This document shows, in pieces, positions 26,778 through 35,942 of a DNA stretch of 64,000 nt; position 1 is the first letter of the stretch, and every line of letters starts with the position of its first letter. The DNA lies in contig NZ_AQUO01000001.1 of NCBI RefSeq assembly GCF_000371965.1, positions 682,001 through 746,000 on the forward strand. Direction: 5' to 3'. The stretch is from Paracoccus sp. N5. GTDB taxonomy: Bacteria; Pseudomonadota; Alphaproteobacteria; Rhodobacterales; Rhodobacteraceae. Under the pieces are notes generated by a model. The model was not told the origin of the DNA, did not search any database, and saw nothing but the letters and a program-made list of their open reading frames with translations. Position numbers and translations under genes: made by a program.

Positions 26778-28457
26778 TTAGCCCGGCAGCGTCTGCAGCG
26801 CCGCCTGCCTGATCTGGCTGAGCGAGGCGCCGGGCGTCAGAGCCTCGGGATCGATCATGATTTCGATGACCGCGGGCCCGTCATGGGTGTCGGCGCGCGC
26901 GAAGGCTGCGGCGAAATCCGTGGTCCGCTCGACCCTTTCGGCATGGGCGCCATAGGACCGCGCCAATGCGGTGAAATCGGGATTTCCGCGCGCGAGATCG
27001 GTTCCCGAGACCCGGGCGGGATAATGCCGCTCCTGATGCATGCGGATCGTGCCGAGCATCCCGTTGTTCAGGATCAGGATACGGATTTTCAGCCCATGCG
27101 CCGCCGCCGTCGCCAACTCGGTGCAGGTCATCTGGAAATCGCCGTCCCCTGCGATGCAAATAACAGAGGCTTCTGGCCGGGCGAACTTGGCGGCCAAGGC
27201 TGCCGGAATGCCGTAGCCCATCGAGCCGCAGATCGGCGCGACCTGCGTGCCAAAGCGGCGATAGCGGTGAAAGCGGTGCAGCCAGACGGTAAAATTCCCT
27301 GCGCCGTTGGTGTAGATCGTGTCCTCCGGCAGGCTCTCATCAAGCCAGGCCATGATCTCGCACATCTGGATCGCGCCGGGGCTGGTCCGAGGGGCGGTCC
27401 ATGCCTCGAAATCCGCGCGTGCGGCCTTGCGCCAGTCGTCCCAATCACCGCGGACAGCACCGCCCGCGGCGAGCGCCAGGGCAAAGCTTGCCGGATCGCT
27501 GACGATGCCCAGTTCGGGTCGATAGACATGGCCGATCTCATCAGGACCGGGATAGACATGGATCAACCGCTGCCGGGGACAGGGAATGTCCATGATCGTG
27601 TAGCCATTGGTTCCGATCTCGCCCAACCGCGCCCCGATGACGAGGATCAGATCCGCCTCCGCCACCATCTGCACAAGCCTGGGATTGGGGCCGAGGCCGA
27701 GTTCCCCGATATAGCTGCTGCTGTCATTGTCGAGGAGGTCCTGCCGCCGGAACGAGGCGGTGACGGGCAGCCCGCTGTCCTCGGCAAAGCGACGGAAGGC
27801 GGCGACCGCCTCGCCGGTCCAGCCGGAGCCGCCCAGCATCACGACCGGACGGCGCGCCTCGGTCAGCAATGCCCGCACCGCCGACACGGCCTCCGGCGAG
27901 GGCTCATTCGCAAAGCGCGCCGCAGGGCGGCCATCGGCGCATTCGGCGATTTCGGTCAGCACGTCCTCCGGCAGGGGAATGACCACGGGACCGGGACGGC
28001 CGGACATGGCCAGCTGAAAGGCGCGGGTGACGAATTCCGCGGTCCGTGCGGCGTCCTCGAGCTGCAGCACAGCCTTGGCCTGCGTGCCGAAAGTGCAGCG
28101 GTAGTCGATCTCCTGAAACCCCTCGCGGGTCATCACGTCACGCGGGTTCTGGCCGATGAACAGGATCATCGGCGTGCTGTCCTGAAAGGCGACATGAAGC
28201 CCCGAGGAGGCATTGGTTGCCCCGGGGCCGCGCGAGCAGAAGACGACGCCCGGCCGGCCGGTCAGCTTGCCATAGGCCTCGGCCATCATGGCGGCCCCGC
28301 CCTCGTGCCGACAGGTCACCAATTCGATCTGGGGGCAGTCATGCAGCGCGTCGAGAACGGCGAGGAAGCTTTCGCCCGGCACGCAGAAGACGCGGTCCAC
28401 ACCTTGCAGCAACAGCTGGTCGACGAGGATGCGGGCGGCAGTGCGCGGCCCCTTCAT
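26778..28457 (-). CDS. Thiamine-pyrophosphate enzyme (acetolactate synthase-like)
   Basis: This 559-residue enzyme has the three domains of the POX/ALS family. The N-terminal PYR domain carries the catalytic glutamate (VTCRHEGGAAMMAEAYGKL). A central nucleotide-type domain follows (VMLGGSGWTGEAVAAF). The C-terminal PP domain has the TPP motif ICIAGDGDFQM...ILNNGMLGTIRMHQ. Annotation pipelines would call it acetolactate synthase, but no small subunit is present. Its neighbours are aromatic-acid genes, so decarboxylation or carboligation of a 2-oxo acid is more plausible. It overlaps the upstream hydratase gene by 4 bp (ATGA). Confidence 0.8.
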   Translation of the reverse strand: MKGPRTAARILVDQLLLQGVDRVFCVPGESFLAVLDALHDCPQIELVTCRHEGGAAMMAEAYGKLTGRPGVVFCSRGPGATNASSGLHVAFQDSTPMILFIGQNPRDVMTREGFQEIDYRCTFGTQAKAVLQLEDAARTAEFVTRAFQLAMSGRPGPVVIPLPEDVLTEIAECADGRPAARFANEPSPEAVSAVRALLTEARRPVVMLGGSGWTGEAVAAFRRFAEDSGLPVTASFRRQDLLDNDSSSYIGELGLGPNPRLVQMVAEADLILVIGARLGEIGTNGYTIMDIPCPRQRLIHVYPGPDEIGHVYRPELGIVSDPASFALALAAGGAVRGDWDDWRKAARADFEAWTAPRTSPGAIQMCEIMAWLDESLPEDTIYTNGAGNFTVWLHRFHRYRRFGTQVAPICGSMGYGIPAALAAKFARPEASVICIAGDGDFQMTCTELATAAAHGLKIRILILNNGMLGTIRMHQERHYPARVSGTDLARGNPDFTALARSYGAHAERVERTTDFAAAFARADTHDGPAVIEIMIDPEALTPGASLSQIRQAALQTLPG

Positions 28458-29485
28458 GCCGCTTTTCCCATCGCCTTCAGCCGCGCGTCGAGGCGCGGAT
28501 AGACGCGGCGCACATTGCCTTCGAAGATCGCGTGCCGGTCCTCGGGCGAAAGCTCCAGCGCCTCGACATAGCGGCGGGTGTCGTCGAAGGCATGGCCGGT
28601 CTCGGGGTCGATCGAGCGCACCGCGCCCACCATTTCCGAACCGAAGAGTACGTTCCGGACCGGGATCACCTCGGTCAGCAGATCAATGCCTGGCTGGTGA
28701 TAGACGCAGGTGTCGAAGAAGACGTTGTTCATCAGCGCTTCGGCCAGCGGCGGCCGGCCAAGGTCATTCGCAAGGCCGCGATAGCGGCCCCAATGGTAAG
28801 GCACCGCACCGCCGCCATGCGGGATTACCATCCGCAAGGTCGGAAAATCCTTGAACAGATCCGACAGCAGAAGCTGCATGAAGACCGAGGTGTCGCCGTT
28901 CAGATAATGCGCCCCCGTTCCGTGGAAGTTCGGGTTGCACGAGCCCGAGACGTGAATCATGGCCGGCACGTCCAGCTCGACCAGCTTCTCGTAAAGCGGA
29001 TACCACCATTTGTCCGTCACCGGCGGGTCGGTCCAGTAGCCGTCGGTCGGATCGGGATTGAGGTTGCAGCCGACAAAGCCCAGCTCGAGGACGCAACGCT
29101 CCAGTTCCTCGATGCAGCCGCGCGGGTCTGCGCCCGGGCTCTGCGGCAGCTGGCAGATGGGAACAAACCGGTCCGGGTAAAGGGTGCTGACCCGATGGAT
29201 CAGGTCGTTGCAGGTGCGCGACCAATGCCTGCTCAGCGCCTCATTGCCGTGGTGATGTCCCATCAGCCCGGCGATGGGCGAAAACAGCGTCATGTCGATC
29301 CCGCGTTCCTTCTGCAGGCGGATCTGGTTCTTCTCCAGCCCTTCGCACAGTTCCTCATCCGAGATTTGCGGGGCGGGCGAGAAATCCGAGGTCTTGCCGG
29401 CCTTGAAATCGGCGATCTGGGCATTGCGATAGTCGCGGAAATAACCCGGGACGGTGGTGAAATGACCGTGGCAGTCGATAATCAT
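28454..29485 (-). CDS. 4-oxalomesaconate hydratase-like amidohydrolase (LigJ family)
   Basis: This 343-residue protein starts MIIDCHGHFTTVPGYFRDYR (HGH metal motif). It contains VGCNLNPDPTDGYWTDPP, PAMIHVSGSCNPNFHGTGAH and MVIPHGGGAVPYHWGRYRGL, a combination characteristic of LigJ. LigJ hydrates 4-oxalomesaconate to 4-carboxy-4-hydroxy-2-oxoadipate in the protocatechuate 4,5-cleavage pathway. It is first in an operon of four and directly coupled to the TPP-enzyme gene. Promoter sequences would lie in the 66 bp before the IS427 element, which may have separated it from its original upstream genes. Confidence 0.8.
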   Translation of the reverse strand: MIIDCHGHFTTVPGYFRDYRNAQIADFKAGKTSDFSPAPQISDEELCEGLEKNQIRLQKERGIDMTLFSPIAGLMGHHHGNEALSRHWSRTCNDLIHRVSTLYPDRFVPICQLPQSPGADPRGCIEELERCVLELGFVGCNLNPDPTDGYWTDPPVTDKWWYPLYEKLVELDVPAMIHVSGSCNPNFHGTGAHYLNGDTSVFMQLLLSDLFKDFPTLRMVIPHGGGAVPYHWGRYRGLANDLGRPPLAEALMNNVFFDTCVYHQPGIDLLTEVIPVRNVLFGSEMVGAVRSIDPETGHAFDDTRRYVEALELSPEDRHAIFEGNVRRVYPRLDARLKAMGKAA

Positions 29486-29551
29486 GTCGGCAGCACCTCT
29501 GAAAGGGAAGTTCGTGGAACGTCATCGTTCCCTGCCAACTGCCTAGCCTAG

Positions 29552-30400
29552 GTCATGTTGACAAATGGCGGAGCCAGAGCCTGATGCAGGCGACGTCGAC
29601 GAAGCCAAGGAAGCTTTCGGCGGTTTTGTCGTAGCGGGTTGCAAGGCGGCGGCTATTTTTCAGCTTGTTGAAGCAGCGCTCGACCATGTTGCGCAGGGTG
29701 TAGATGGTCATGTCGACAGCCTTGCGCACCCTTCGGTTCCTTCGCATCGGTATCATGGGCAGGGCGTTGCGGCTCTCGATGTCTTCCCGAATTTTATCAG
29801 AGTCATAGCCCCTGTCGGCGACCAGAACTGCTGGTTGCGGCAGGTTGTCGGCCATCACCATATCATAGCCGGTGTAGTCGGAATCCTGCCCCGGCGTGAT
29901 CTCGGTCCTCATCGGGAGGCCTGCGCCGTTGACGCGGAGATGGATCTTGGTCGAGAAGCCGCCTCTCGAACGGCCAAGAGCCTCTTTCGGAGTCCCCCTT
30001 TTGCGCCCGCCGCATGATGATGGGCGCGGATCACAGTGCTATCAACCATCTGGAGCTTGTCTGGCGCGATCCCAGCGTGGTTCAGCGCATCCAGGATATC
30101 CTCCCACAGTCCCGCCAAAGTCCAGCGGCGGAACTGACGGTAGACCGAGGACCACTTGCCAAACTCTTCGGGCAGATCGCGCCATGGCGCACCAGTCCTT
30201 GCGATCCAGAATATACCATTCAGAACAAGACGATGGTCCGCAGGTTTCCGCCCGTTAGGGTGCCGGACGGCACGAATGAAGCCCTCGAAGAAGGTCCACT
30301 CATCGTCGGATATCAGGTTGCGTGCCAAGTTCATCTCCCACGTAGAGATGAGCTTGAATCATAGGACGACTGCCAGAGGAATCCCTTTTGTCAACACGAC
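29552..30400 (-). mobile_element. IS5-family (IS427 group) insertion sequence, copy 1, 849 bp
   Basis: Terminal inverted repeats share GTCRTGTTGACAAA at the outermost positions. Both flanks carry CTAG (29548-29551 and 30401-30404), a likely target duplication. The length equals that of copy 2 at 47335-48183, and the orientation is opposite. Confidence 0.85.
29553..30334 (-). CDS. IS427-group transposase, copy 1 (two frames, probable frameshift)
   Basis: ATG at 30334 begins MNLARNLISDDEWTFFEGFI and continues with WIARTGAPWRDLPEEFGKW and LQMVDSTVIRAHHHAAGAKG (first catalytic D). There the conserved sequence shifts -1 at an AAAAGGGGGA tract and resumes as GRSRGGFSTKIHLRVN, VLVADRGYDSDKIRED (second D) and NMVERCFNKLKNSRRLATRY (E). 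The chain ends RLWLRHLST at 29553. Two-frame organisation is normal for this group, so the element is likely functional. It resembles copy 2 at roughly four of five residues. Confidence 0.85.
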
Positions 30401-30404
30401 CTAG

Positions 30405-30588
30405 CGGCCAGGTCACGCCGACGGAACTGAGTCTCAGGGGCGGGGACGATTTCGACGTCATGGACGGCCGGCATAGGATCTATGCCCTCCACGAGGAGGG
30501 GTTCACGGACGTGCTTATCCAGGTCCTCCCGATGGAGCCGGGCGATGAGGGGAAAATTGATAGGCTAGCGGAACGTCTCGCGCCTTAA
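30405..30588 (+). pseudogene. ParB-like domain fragment cut by the IS
   Basis: The plus strand reads GDDFDVMDGRHRIYALHEEG, then FTDVLIQVLPMEPGD and KIDRLAERLAP with a stop at 30586. DGRHRIxAxxExG is the core of ParB/sulfiredoxin-like proteins. It begins directly at the IS427 edge without a start codon, and its 5' part is not found beyond the IS. The following 30589-30771 contains nothing recognisable. Confidence 0.5.
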
Positions 30589-30771
30589 CCATCCCCAATG
30601 GCAATAATTCCCCGCAAAACAAAGGCCTGTGTTGGCGGGAAGCGGCGAGCCCGCCATGGTGGGTGTTCGAGATGAAACGACACGCTCCCGCTCTTGATGC
30701 AATGATCCTCGAATAAGAATCCTCGCCATTTAACGGTCCTGGCTACCGCCCCGCCGGAACAGAAAGTGTTG

Positions 30772-31221
30772 TCATACGGCCCCTTCGGCAGGGTCGAGTT
30801 TGGCCGGCTCATCCCCCGCCCCCGCGACATCCTCCGGTATCTCCTTGAGAAAGCTCTCGCCGGATTGCAGCCTGCGGCCGAGGGTCTCGACGAAGCCCTC
30901 GAAGCGTTCGCGGCCCTTGGCCTGGGCGGCGGCGTAGCCCTCGGCCGGGACCGGCGGCGTGACGGTCAGCCAGAAGCGGACGAAGAGCGCCAGGGTTTCG
31001 GCGCAGAGGCCGACATCGCGTTCGAGCCGCATGATCTGGCGCGACATGCGGTCGAGCCGGCGGGTAAAGGCCGCCTCGCGCCGGTCGGCATCGTCGGGCG
31101 AGAGAAAGGAAGCGACGGCGGCCTCGACGATGGCCGAGCGCGAGACCTTCCTGCTGTCGGCGAGATCCGAGATCTGCCGCAGCAGTGCGGGCGGGAAATA
31201 GACGTTCAGTCGTTGGCGCAT
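30772..31221 (-). CDS. CopG/ribbon-helix-helix protein of the conjugation module
   Basis: This 149-residue protein has an N-terminal RHH motif (MRQRLNVYFPPALLRQISDL, ADSRKVSRSAIVEAAV). A helical C-terminal region with basic and coiled-coil character follows (EAAFTRRLDRMSRQIMRLER). It is the standard small gene between traG/virD4 and trbB in alphaproteobacterial conjugative elements and probably autoregulates the transfer operon. AAGGAGT lies 9 nt before the ATG. It starts 13 bp after traG. The trbB-trbI genes expected next are missing, because the module breaks off right after this stop. Confidence 0.8.
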   Translation of the reverse strand: MRQRLNVYFPPALLRQISDLADSRKVSRSAIVEAAVASFLSPDDADRREAAFTRRLDRMSRQIMRLERDVGLCAETLALFVRFWLTVTPPVPAEGYAAAQAKGRERFEGFVETLGRRLQSGESFLKEIPEDVAGAGDEPAKLDPAEGAV

Positions 31222-31234
31222 GTTTTTTGACTCC

Positions 31235-33235
31235 TTACATGGGAATATCGTCGCCGGGATCCATCGAGGCCTGCCGGGCGACACCAGCCATCTTGCGGCG
31301 CAGCGCCTGGCGCTGGCGCGCGGCATCCGCCTGATCGTCACCGAGCAGCTGCCTGAACTCGTCCTCCGGCGACGGTTCCTTCCGTTCGTGGACGATCTCG
31401 ACATGCTCGGGCAGTTCCGGCTCGCGGCGCAGGCCGGAATTGGCCTTGTCCTGGCGTTTTGCCTTGGACGTTTCACCGGCCCCTGCCCGATCCGCCGCCT
31501 GCTTCGGCGGCTTCAGCCCGGTCCAGTCGTCTGGTCGCGGTGATGGAGCAACCTCGCGCGGATCGGGCGGGGCCAGCATCCGCTCCCTGAAGCGCGGATC
31601 GGCATAGTAGCGCGCCTTCCGGGCCCGGATCGGCGGAGTGCCCGCGACCATGACGATCTCGTCCTCCGGCGGCAGCTGCATCACCTCGCCCGGTGTGAGC
31701 AGCGGCCGGGCGGTCTCGGAGCGCGAGACCATGATATGGCCGAGCCAGGGCGCGAGGCGATGGCCGGCATAGTTCTTCATCGCCTTCATCTCGGTGGCGG
31801 TGCCGAGCGCTTCCGAGACCCGCTTCGCGGTGCGTTCGTCATTGGTGGCGAAGCTGACCCGGACATGGCAGTTGTCGAGGATCGAGTTGTTCGGGCCATA
31901 GGCCTTCTCGATCTGGTTCAGCGACTGCGCGATCAGGAAAGCCTTCAGCCCATAGCCGGCCATGAAGGCCAGGGCGGATTCGAAGAAGTCCAGCCGCCCC
32001 AGCGCCGGGAATTCGTCGAGCAGCATCAGCACCCGGTGCCCGCGGTCCTTCGCGTGCAGATCCTCGGTCAGCCTGCGCCCGATCTGGTTCAGCACCAGCC
32101 GGATCAGCGGCTTGGTGCGCGAGATGTCCGAGGGCGGCACCACCAGATAAAGCGTCGAGGGCTTTTCCGCCGCGATCAGATCGGCGATGCGCCAGTCGCA
32201 ATGCGATGTCACCGCCGCCACGACCGGGTCGCGATAGAGGCCGAGGAACGACATCGCCGTCGACAGCACGCCGGAGCGCTCGTTCTCGGATTTGTTCAGC
32301 AGTTCCCGTGCGGCGCTGGCGATGACCGGGTGCGGTCCGGCCTCGCCCAGATGCGGGGTCTTCATCATCGCCGCCAGGGTGGCCTCGATCGAGCGGCGCG
32401 GATCGGAGAGGAAGGCCGCGACGCGCGCGAGGGTCTTGTCCTCCTCGGCATAGAGCACATGCAGGATGACGCCGACCAGCAGCGCGTGGCTGGTCTTTTC
32501 CCAATGGTTGCGCTTTTCCAGCGAGCCCTCGGGATCGACCAGGATATCGGCGATGTTCTGGACGTCGCGCACCTCCCATTCGCCGCGGCGGACCTCCAGC
32601 AAGGGATTGTAGGCAGCCGAGGCCGCATTGGTAGGATCGAAGAGCAGCACCCGGCCATGCCTGGCCCTGAACCCGGCGGTCAGCTGCCAGTTCTCACCCT
32701 TGATGTCGTGGACGATGGCCGAGCCGGGCCAGGTCAGCAGCGTCGGCACCACCAGCCCGACGCCCTTGCCGGAACGGGTCGGGGCGAAGCAGAGCACATG
32801 TTCAGGCCCGTCGTGGCGCAGGTAGCCCTGATCGTAGCGGCCCAGCACCACCCCATCGAGACCGAGCAGCCCTGCTCGTTCGATCTCGGACCGCCCCGCC
32901 CAGCGCGCCGAGCCGTAGGTGTCGACATCGGCAGCCTCGCGGGCCCGATAAACCGACATCAGGATGGCGATGCCGATGGCGAGGAACCCGCCCGAGGCGG
33001 CGATGATACCGCCCTCGACAAAAATGCGCGGGGCATAGGCGTCGTAGAAATACCACCACCAGAACAGGGCCGGCGGGTAATAGACCGGAATGCCCCAGAC
33101 CTCGAACCAGGGCGGCCCGAGCTGGGGTTGGAAGCCGAGCCGCCAGGCCGTCCATTGCGTGCCGGACCAGACGAAGATCAGCACGATCAGGAAGACCACG
33201 CTGATCTGGCCCCAGAGGATCTTCGTGCCGGACAT
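31235..33235 (-). CDS. traG: Conjugal transfer coupling protein TraG/VirD4
   Basis: This 666-residue type IV coupling ATPase links the relaxosome to the mating channel. Two or three N-terminal membrane segments (ISVVFLIVLIFVW; ALFWWWYFY; GGFLAIGIAILMSV) precede the motor domain. Walker A is APTRSGKGVGLVVPTLL, Walker B is RVLMLLDEFPALGRL, and IAQSLNQIEKAYG belongs to the conserved motif 3. The tail is acidic and proline-rich. The start at 33235 follows a perfect AAAGGAGGTG. It lies between relaxase and copG in the usual order. The mating-pair partner genes are absent from the locus. Confidence 0.95.
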   Translation of the reverse strand: MSGTKILWGQISVVFLIVLIFVWSGTQWTAWRLGFQPQLGPPWFEVWGIPVYYPPALFWWWYFYDAYAPRIFVEGGIIAASGGFLAIGIAILMSVYRAREAADVDTYGSARWAGRSEIERAGLLGLDGVVLGRYDQGYLRHDGPEHVLCFAPTRSGKGVGLVVPTLLTWPGSAIVHDIKGENWQLTAGFRARHGRVLLFDPTNAASAAYNPLLEVRRGEWEVRDVQNIADILVDPEGSLEKRNHWEKTSHALLVGVILHVLYAEEDKTLARVAAFLSDPRRSIEATLAAMMKTPHLGEAGPHPVIASAARELLNKSENERSGVLSTAMSFLGLYRDPVVAAVTSHCDWRIADLIAAEKPSTLYLVVPPSDISRTKPLIRLVLNQIGRRLTEDLHAKDRGHRVLMLLDEFPALGRLDFFESALAFMAGYGLKAFLIAQSLNQIEKAYGPNNSILDNCHVRVSFATNDERTAKRVSEALGTATEMKAMKNYAGHRLAPWLGHIMVSRSETARPLLTPGEVMQLPPEDEIVMVAGTPPIRARKARYYADPRFRERMLAPPDPREVAPSPRPDDWTGLKPPKQAADRAGAGETSKAKRQDKANSGLRREPELPEHVEIVHERKEPSPEDEFRQLLGDDQADAARQRQALRRKMAGVARQASMDPGDDIPM

Positions 33236-33267
33236 GGAAACACCTCCTTTCAACAAGGGTTCTTGCG

Positions 33268-35061
33268 TTACAGCCCGAGGTCGCGCCTGCGCCCCAGCGA
33301 CCAGTCGATGCCGTCGCCCGGTTTCGCCACGCCGGAGACATGCCGGCCGATCTGGCCTTCGAGGTCGCGCGACCAGGGCACCAGCTGGAAGCTCAGACCG
33401 TCGTCGATGACGGCGAAGCGGCCCGACGAGAGGGACAGCTGCCGGCCACAGGTGCCGGCGACATTGTCGCCAGCTCTGGCTTGCACATGCCGCAGCCCGG
33501 TTTTCCGGGCGAGCTCGGCACCGACCGCATCGAGTTCGCGGCGGCGCAGGGTGGCGAGCAGATGGCGCCGCACCAGGATGCGCCCACCCTCGCGCCGGGC
33601 GAGGCCTTCCCCGACCAGATGCTCGGCGCGGGCATCCATCGCCTCGCGCACCTCCTTGCCGAAACCGCCCATGGCCAGCGGCATCGGCCGGCGCTCGACC
33701 AGACGGTGATCGAGCCAGGTGGCGCCCGGCGCGGCGATCTGGCTTTGCAGATCCAGATCGGAACGATGGGCGAGCCACAGCGTCGGGTTCGGATCCTCCG
33801 GCCCGCCGAAGCGGCGCAACTCGACGATGCCGCCGAGCGGCGGGGCCTGGTCGAAGGCCTCGATCCCGCGCAGGCGGATATGATGGGCGCGGCCGTCGAC
33901 ACCGTCGACCACCGCATAGGCCTCGCCGGTCAACTCGTCATGCAGCCCGAGATCGACCAGCCTCCCGATGACGGGCGGGCCGTCCCGGCCGCTGTCGGTG
34001 ACAAAATCGAGAACGCCCCGTTCCTCGCCCCGCCCGGCGAAGGCCCGATGCATCCGGCTGACGATGTCGCCACGCCGACCCAGGTCGCGCAGGGTGCGCT
34101 CCACCTCCAGCCCCAGCATCCATTCGCCGGGACCGGCCGATGTGGCGAGCCCCATCTTCTCCAGATGTTGCAGCCGCCCGATCATCAACCGCCGCGGTTC
34201 GGGACTGCGCCCGGTGGGTTCGCCCCGGATCGGGGCGTCGGGGCGCAGGTCGATGAATCCCATCTCGTCGGCCTGGCGCCGGATCGTGGCATCGAGCCGG
34301 GTCCAACGTTCCGCCGTCACCTCGCGTTCCAGGGCGAAGCGGATCTCGTGCTCCTGCCTGGGGCCGAGTTCGAGGGAGACCAGATCCTCGGCGCGGGAGC
34401 GCAAGCCGTAGCCGATATAGTCGCGCGAGATGACCAGATCCTTGCCGGTCTCGTCCGCGCCGCGGACCAGCAGATGCACATGCGGATTGTCGGTGTTCCA
34501 GTGATCGGCGGCGATCCAGTCCAGCTTCGTGCCGAGATCGGCCTGCATCTGTTTCACCAGATCGCGGGTGAAGGCGCGCAGATCGGTCATGTCGGACGCA
34601 TCCTCGGGCGAGACAATGAAACGGAAATGATGCCGGTCGTCCTGGCAGCGTTCCGCGAAACCGGAATCGTCGGCATCGTCGGAGGTGGCATCGAACATCA
34701 GCCCGTCGCTGTCGTCGCGGCGGACGCCCTCGCGCTTGAGATAGGCGAGATGGGCCGTCATCGGGGCGGAGCGGAAGGATCGCCCCTTGTGCCGGACCAC
34801 ACGCGCCTTCACCACCACCCGGCGCTGCGGCGAGAACAGCCGCGAGCGGCCGAAGCTCGCCCGCCCGCGCCCGAAGGTCGAGTGGCCGGTGCGGACGGGT
34901 CGTCCCGAGGACGACGAGCCCCCGGCCGGTCCCGCCTTTCGGACCGGCCCCGCCTTCCGCGCCGCGCGCAACACCTGATTGACGAAGCTGCCGCTGCGCG
35001 GTGCCCGGGTCGAGCGCGGCCGGCCCGGACGGATGCGGAATTCGCGGTCGTCGCTGCTCAT
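33268..35061 (-). CDS. Relaxase with DUF3363 C-terminal domain (VirD2/TraI-like)
   Basis: This 597-residue nicking enzyme has a basic N-terminal tail and a relaxase domain at about 90-250. The metal-binding histidines are in DWIAADHWNTDNPHVHLLVR (the HxH motif), and GKDLVISRDYIGYGLRSRAE follows. The C-terminal ~330 residues are DUF3363, always found in this relaxase type. It would nick at oriT and carry the strand to TraG. The ATG at 35061 follows GGGAGGG. The putative oriT lies directly upstream, matching the arrangement in related elements. Confidence 0.9.
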   Translation of the reverse strand: MSSDDREFRIRPGRPRSTRAPRSGSFVNQVLRAARKAGPVRKAGPAGGSSSSGRPVRTGHSTFGRGRASFGRSRLFSPQRRVVVKARVVRHKGRSFRSAPMTAHLAYLKREGVRRDDSDGLMFDATSDDADDSGFAERCQDDRHHFRFIVSPEDASDMTDLRAFTRDLVKQMQADLGTKLDWIAADHWNTDNPHVHLLVRGADETGKDLVISRDYIGYGLRSRAEDLVSLELGPRQEHEIRFALEREVTAERWTRLDATIRRQADEMGFIDLRPDAPIRGEPTGRSPEPRRLMIGRLQHLEKMGLATSAGPGEWMLGLEVERTLRDLGRRGDIVSRMHRAFAGRGEERGVLDFVTDSGRDGPPVIGRLVDLGLHDELTGEAYAVVDGVDGRAHHIRLRGIEAFDQAPPLGGIVELRRFGGPEDPNPTLWLAHRSDLDLQSQIAAPGATWLDHRLVERRPMPLAMGGFGKEVREAMDARAEHLVGEGLARREGGRILVRRHLLATLRRRELDAVGAELARKTGLRHVQARAGDNVAGTCGRQLSLSSGRFAVIDDGLSFQLVPWSRDLEGQIGRHVSGVAKPGDGIDWSLGRRRDLGL

Positions 35062-35311
35062 GACAGCCCTCCCTGCCCCGCGATCCGCGCAACAGTGCCA
35101 AAAACACCGTTGAAATCGCGTGAAAACCCCAAAAACGCGGCACCGCCGCCGTCCGACCGGCCTCGAAAAAGACCCGCCATGTCAATGGCGTAGGTCTTTG
35201 ACGGGCCGGGGCTTTTACCTTGCCATAGCCCCAAGGGCGGCGTGGCCCCAAAGGCCGCGCCGCCCGTTCCTTCGCTGTTGTACGCTGCAGTGCGATTTCT
35301 GCGATTGGGGC
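35062..35311. promoter_or_regulatory. oriT: Candidate origin of transfer (oriT) upstream of the relaxase
   Basis: The 250-bp gap holds two large dyads. At 35168-35199 AAAGACC and CGCCAT are mirrored by ATGGCG and GGTCTTT around GTCA. At 35235-35265 two 13-nt arms (one G:T pair) surround CCAAA. A-tracts at 35100-35140 add a bend-like region. Position beside a relaxase and inverted repeats are the classical oriT features; no nic consensus could be proven. Confidence 0.55.
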
Positions 35312-35893
35312 TCATGACGGGCCTCCCGGGCGGGATCGCCCTCGGCGGGCGCTATCCGGTTGAGGAAAATCGGGCAGCGGATCGTCAGGCAGGGTGAATT
35401 TCCGCTGCCATGATTGCCACGCCGCGGTGACGGCGCCAGTGCCGGGAAACAGGTCGTCGAGCCTGTCCTCAGGCCGCGCGGCGACCATCTCGAAGCACCA
35501 ATGACAGACGGCTTCCGGCTTGGCGCCGGTCAGCCCGCGACGCAGGGTGATGCTTTCCTGGACCCAGTCGCGCAGCACCAGCCGCTTGCTGACCACGGGC
35601 TTGCGGGCGGCTTTGACGATCACCGGTTCCCAGGCCCAGGCGACCGGCACATTGCGCTTGAAGGCGGCGAAACCCTTCACCCAGGCCATCCAGCGCGCGC
35701 CCGTCGGTTCGACCAGCGGCGCAAGGGTGGTGAAGGAGCGCGGTGTCGCGGCGGCGTGCAGGATCCAGCCGTCGTAGTCCCGCTCCAGCCGCGCGATCAG
35801 CGCCGCATGATCGACCTCGCCGGCGTAATCGGGCCGGTCGCGGTAGAGATGCGCGCAGCCGATATAGGGCGGGTCCGCATAGGCGATCTTCAT
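35312..35893 (-). CDS. Small DNA methylase-like protein (DPPY motif)
   Basis: This 193-residue protein begins MKIAYADPPYIGCAHLYRDR, where DPPY is motif IV of N6-adenine or N4-cytosine methyltransferases. Near its end DLFPGTGAVTAAWQSW resembles the SAM-binding motif I (FxGxG), giving the permuted order of beta-class enzymes. The chain is shorter than typical stand-alone methylases. Such proteins are frequent on conjugative elements and probably protect the incoming DNA. No restriction gene is near. The ATG at 35893 is the first within the conserved region; the longer upstream frame is not supported. Confidence 0.65.
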   Translation of the reverse strand: MKIAYADPPYIGCAHLYRDRPDYAGEVDHAALIARLERDYDGWILHAAATPRSFTTLAPLVEPTGARWMAWVKGFAAFKRNVPVAWAWEPVIVKAARKPVVSKRLVLRDWVQESITLRRGLTGAKPEAVCHWCFEMVAARPEDRLDDLFPGTGAVTAAWQSWQRKFTLPDDPLPDFPQPDSARRGRSRPGGPS

Positions 35894-35942
35894 GGACTGA
35901 ACCCTCCGTCGAGGTAGGGGGAGAGCCGCATGGAATGATTTT

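Noticed and set aside
26883..28502. Long plus-strand open frame opposite the TPP enzyme
   Set aside because: Antisense shadow in GC-rich DNA; the minus strand has all family motifs.
31736..35193. Two long plus-strand frames opposite traG and the relaxase
   Set aside because: Antisense shadows without conserved motifs or ribosome-binding sites.
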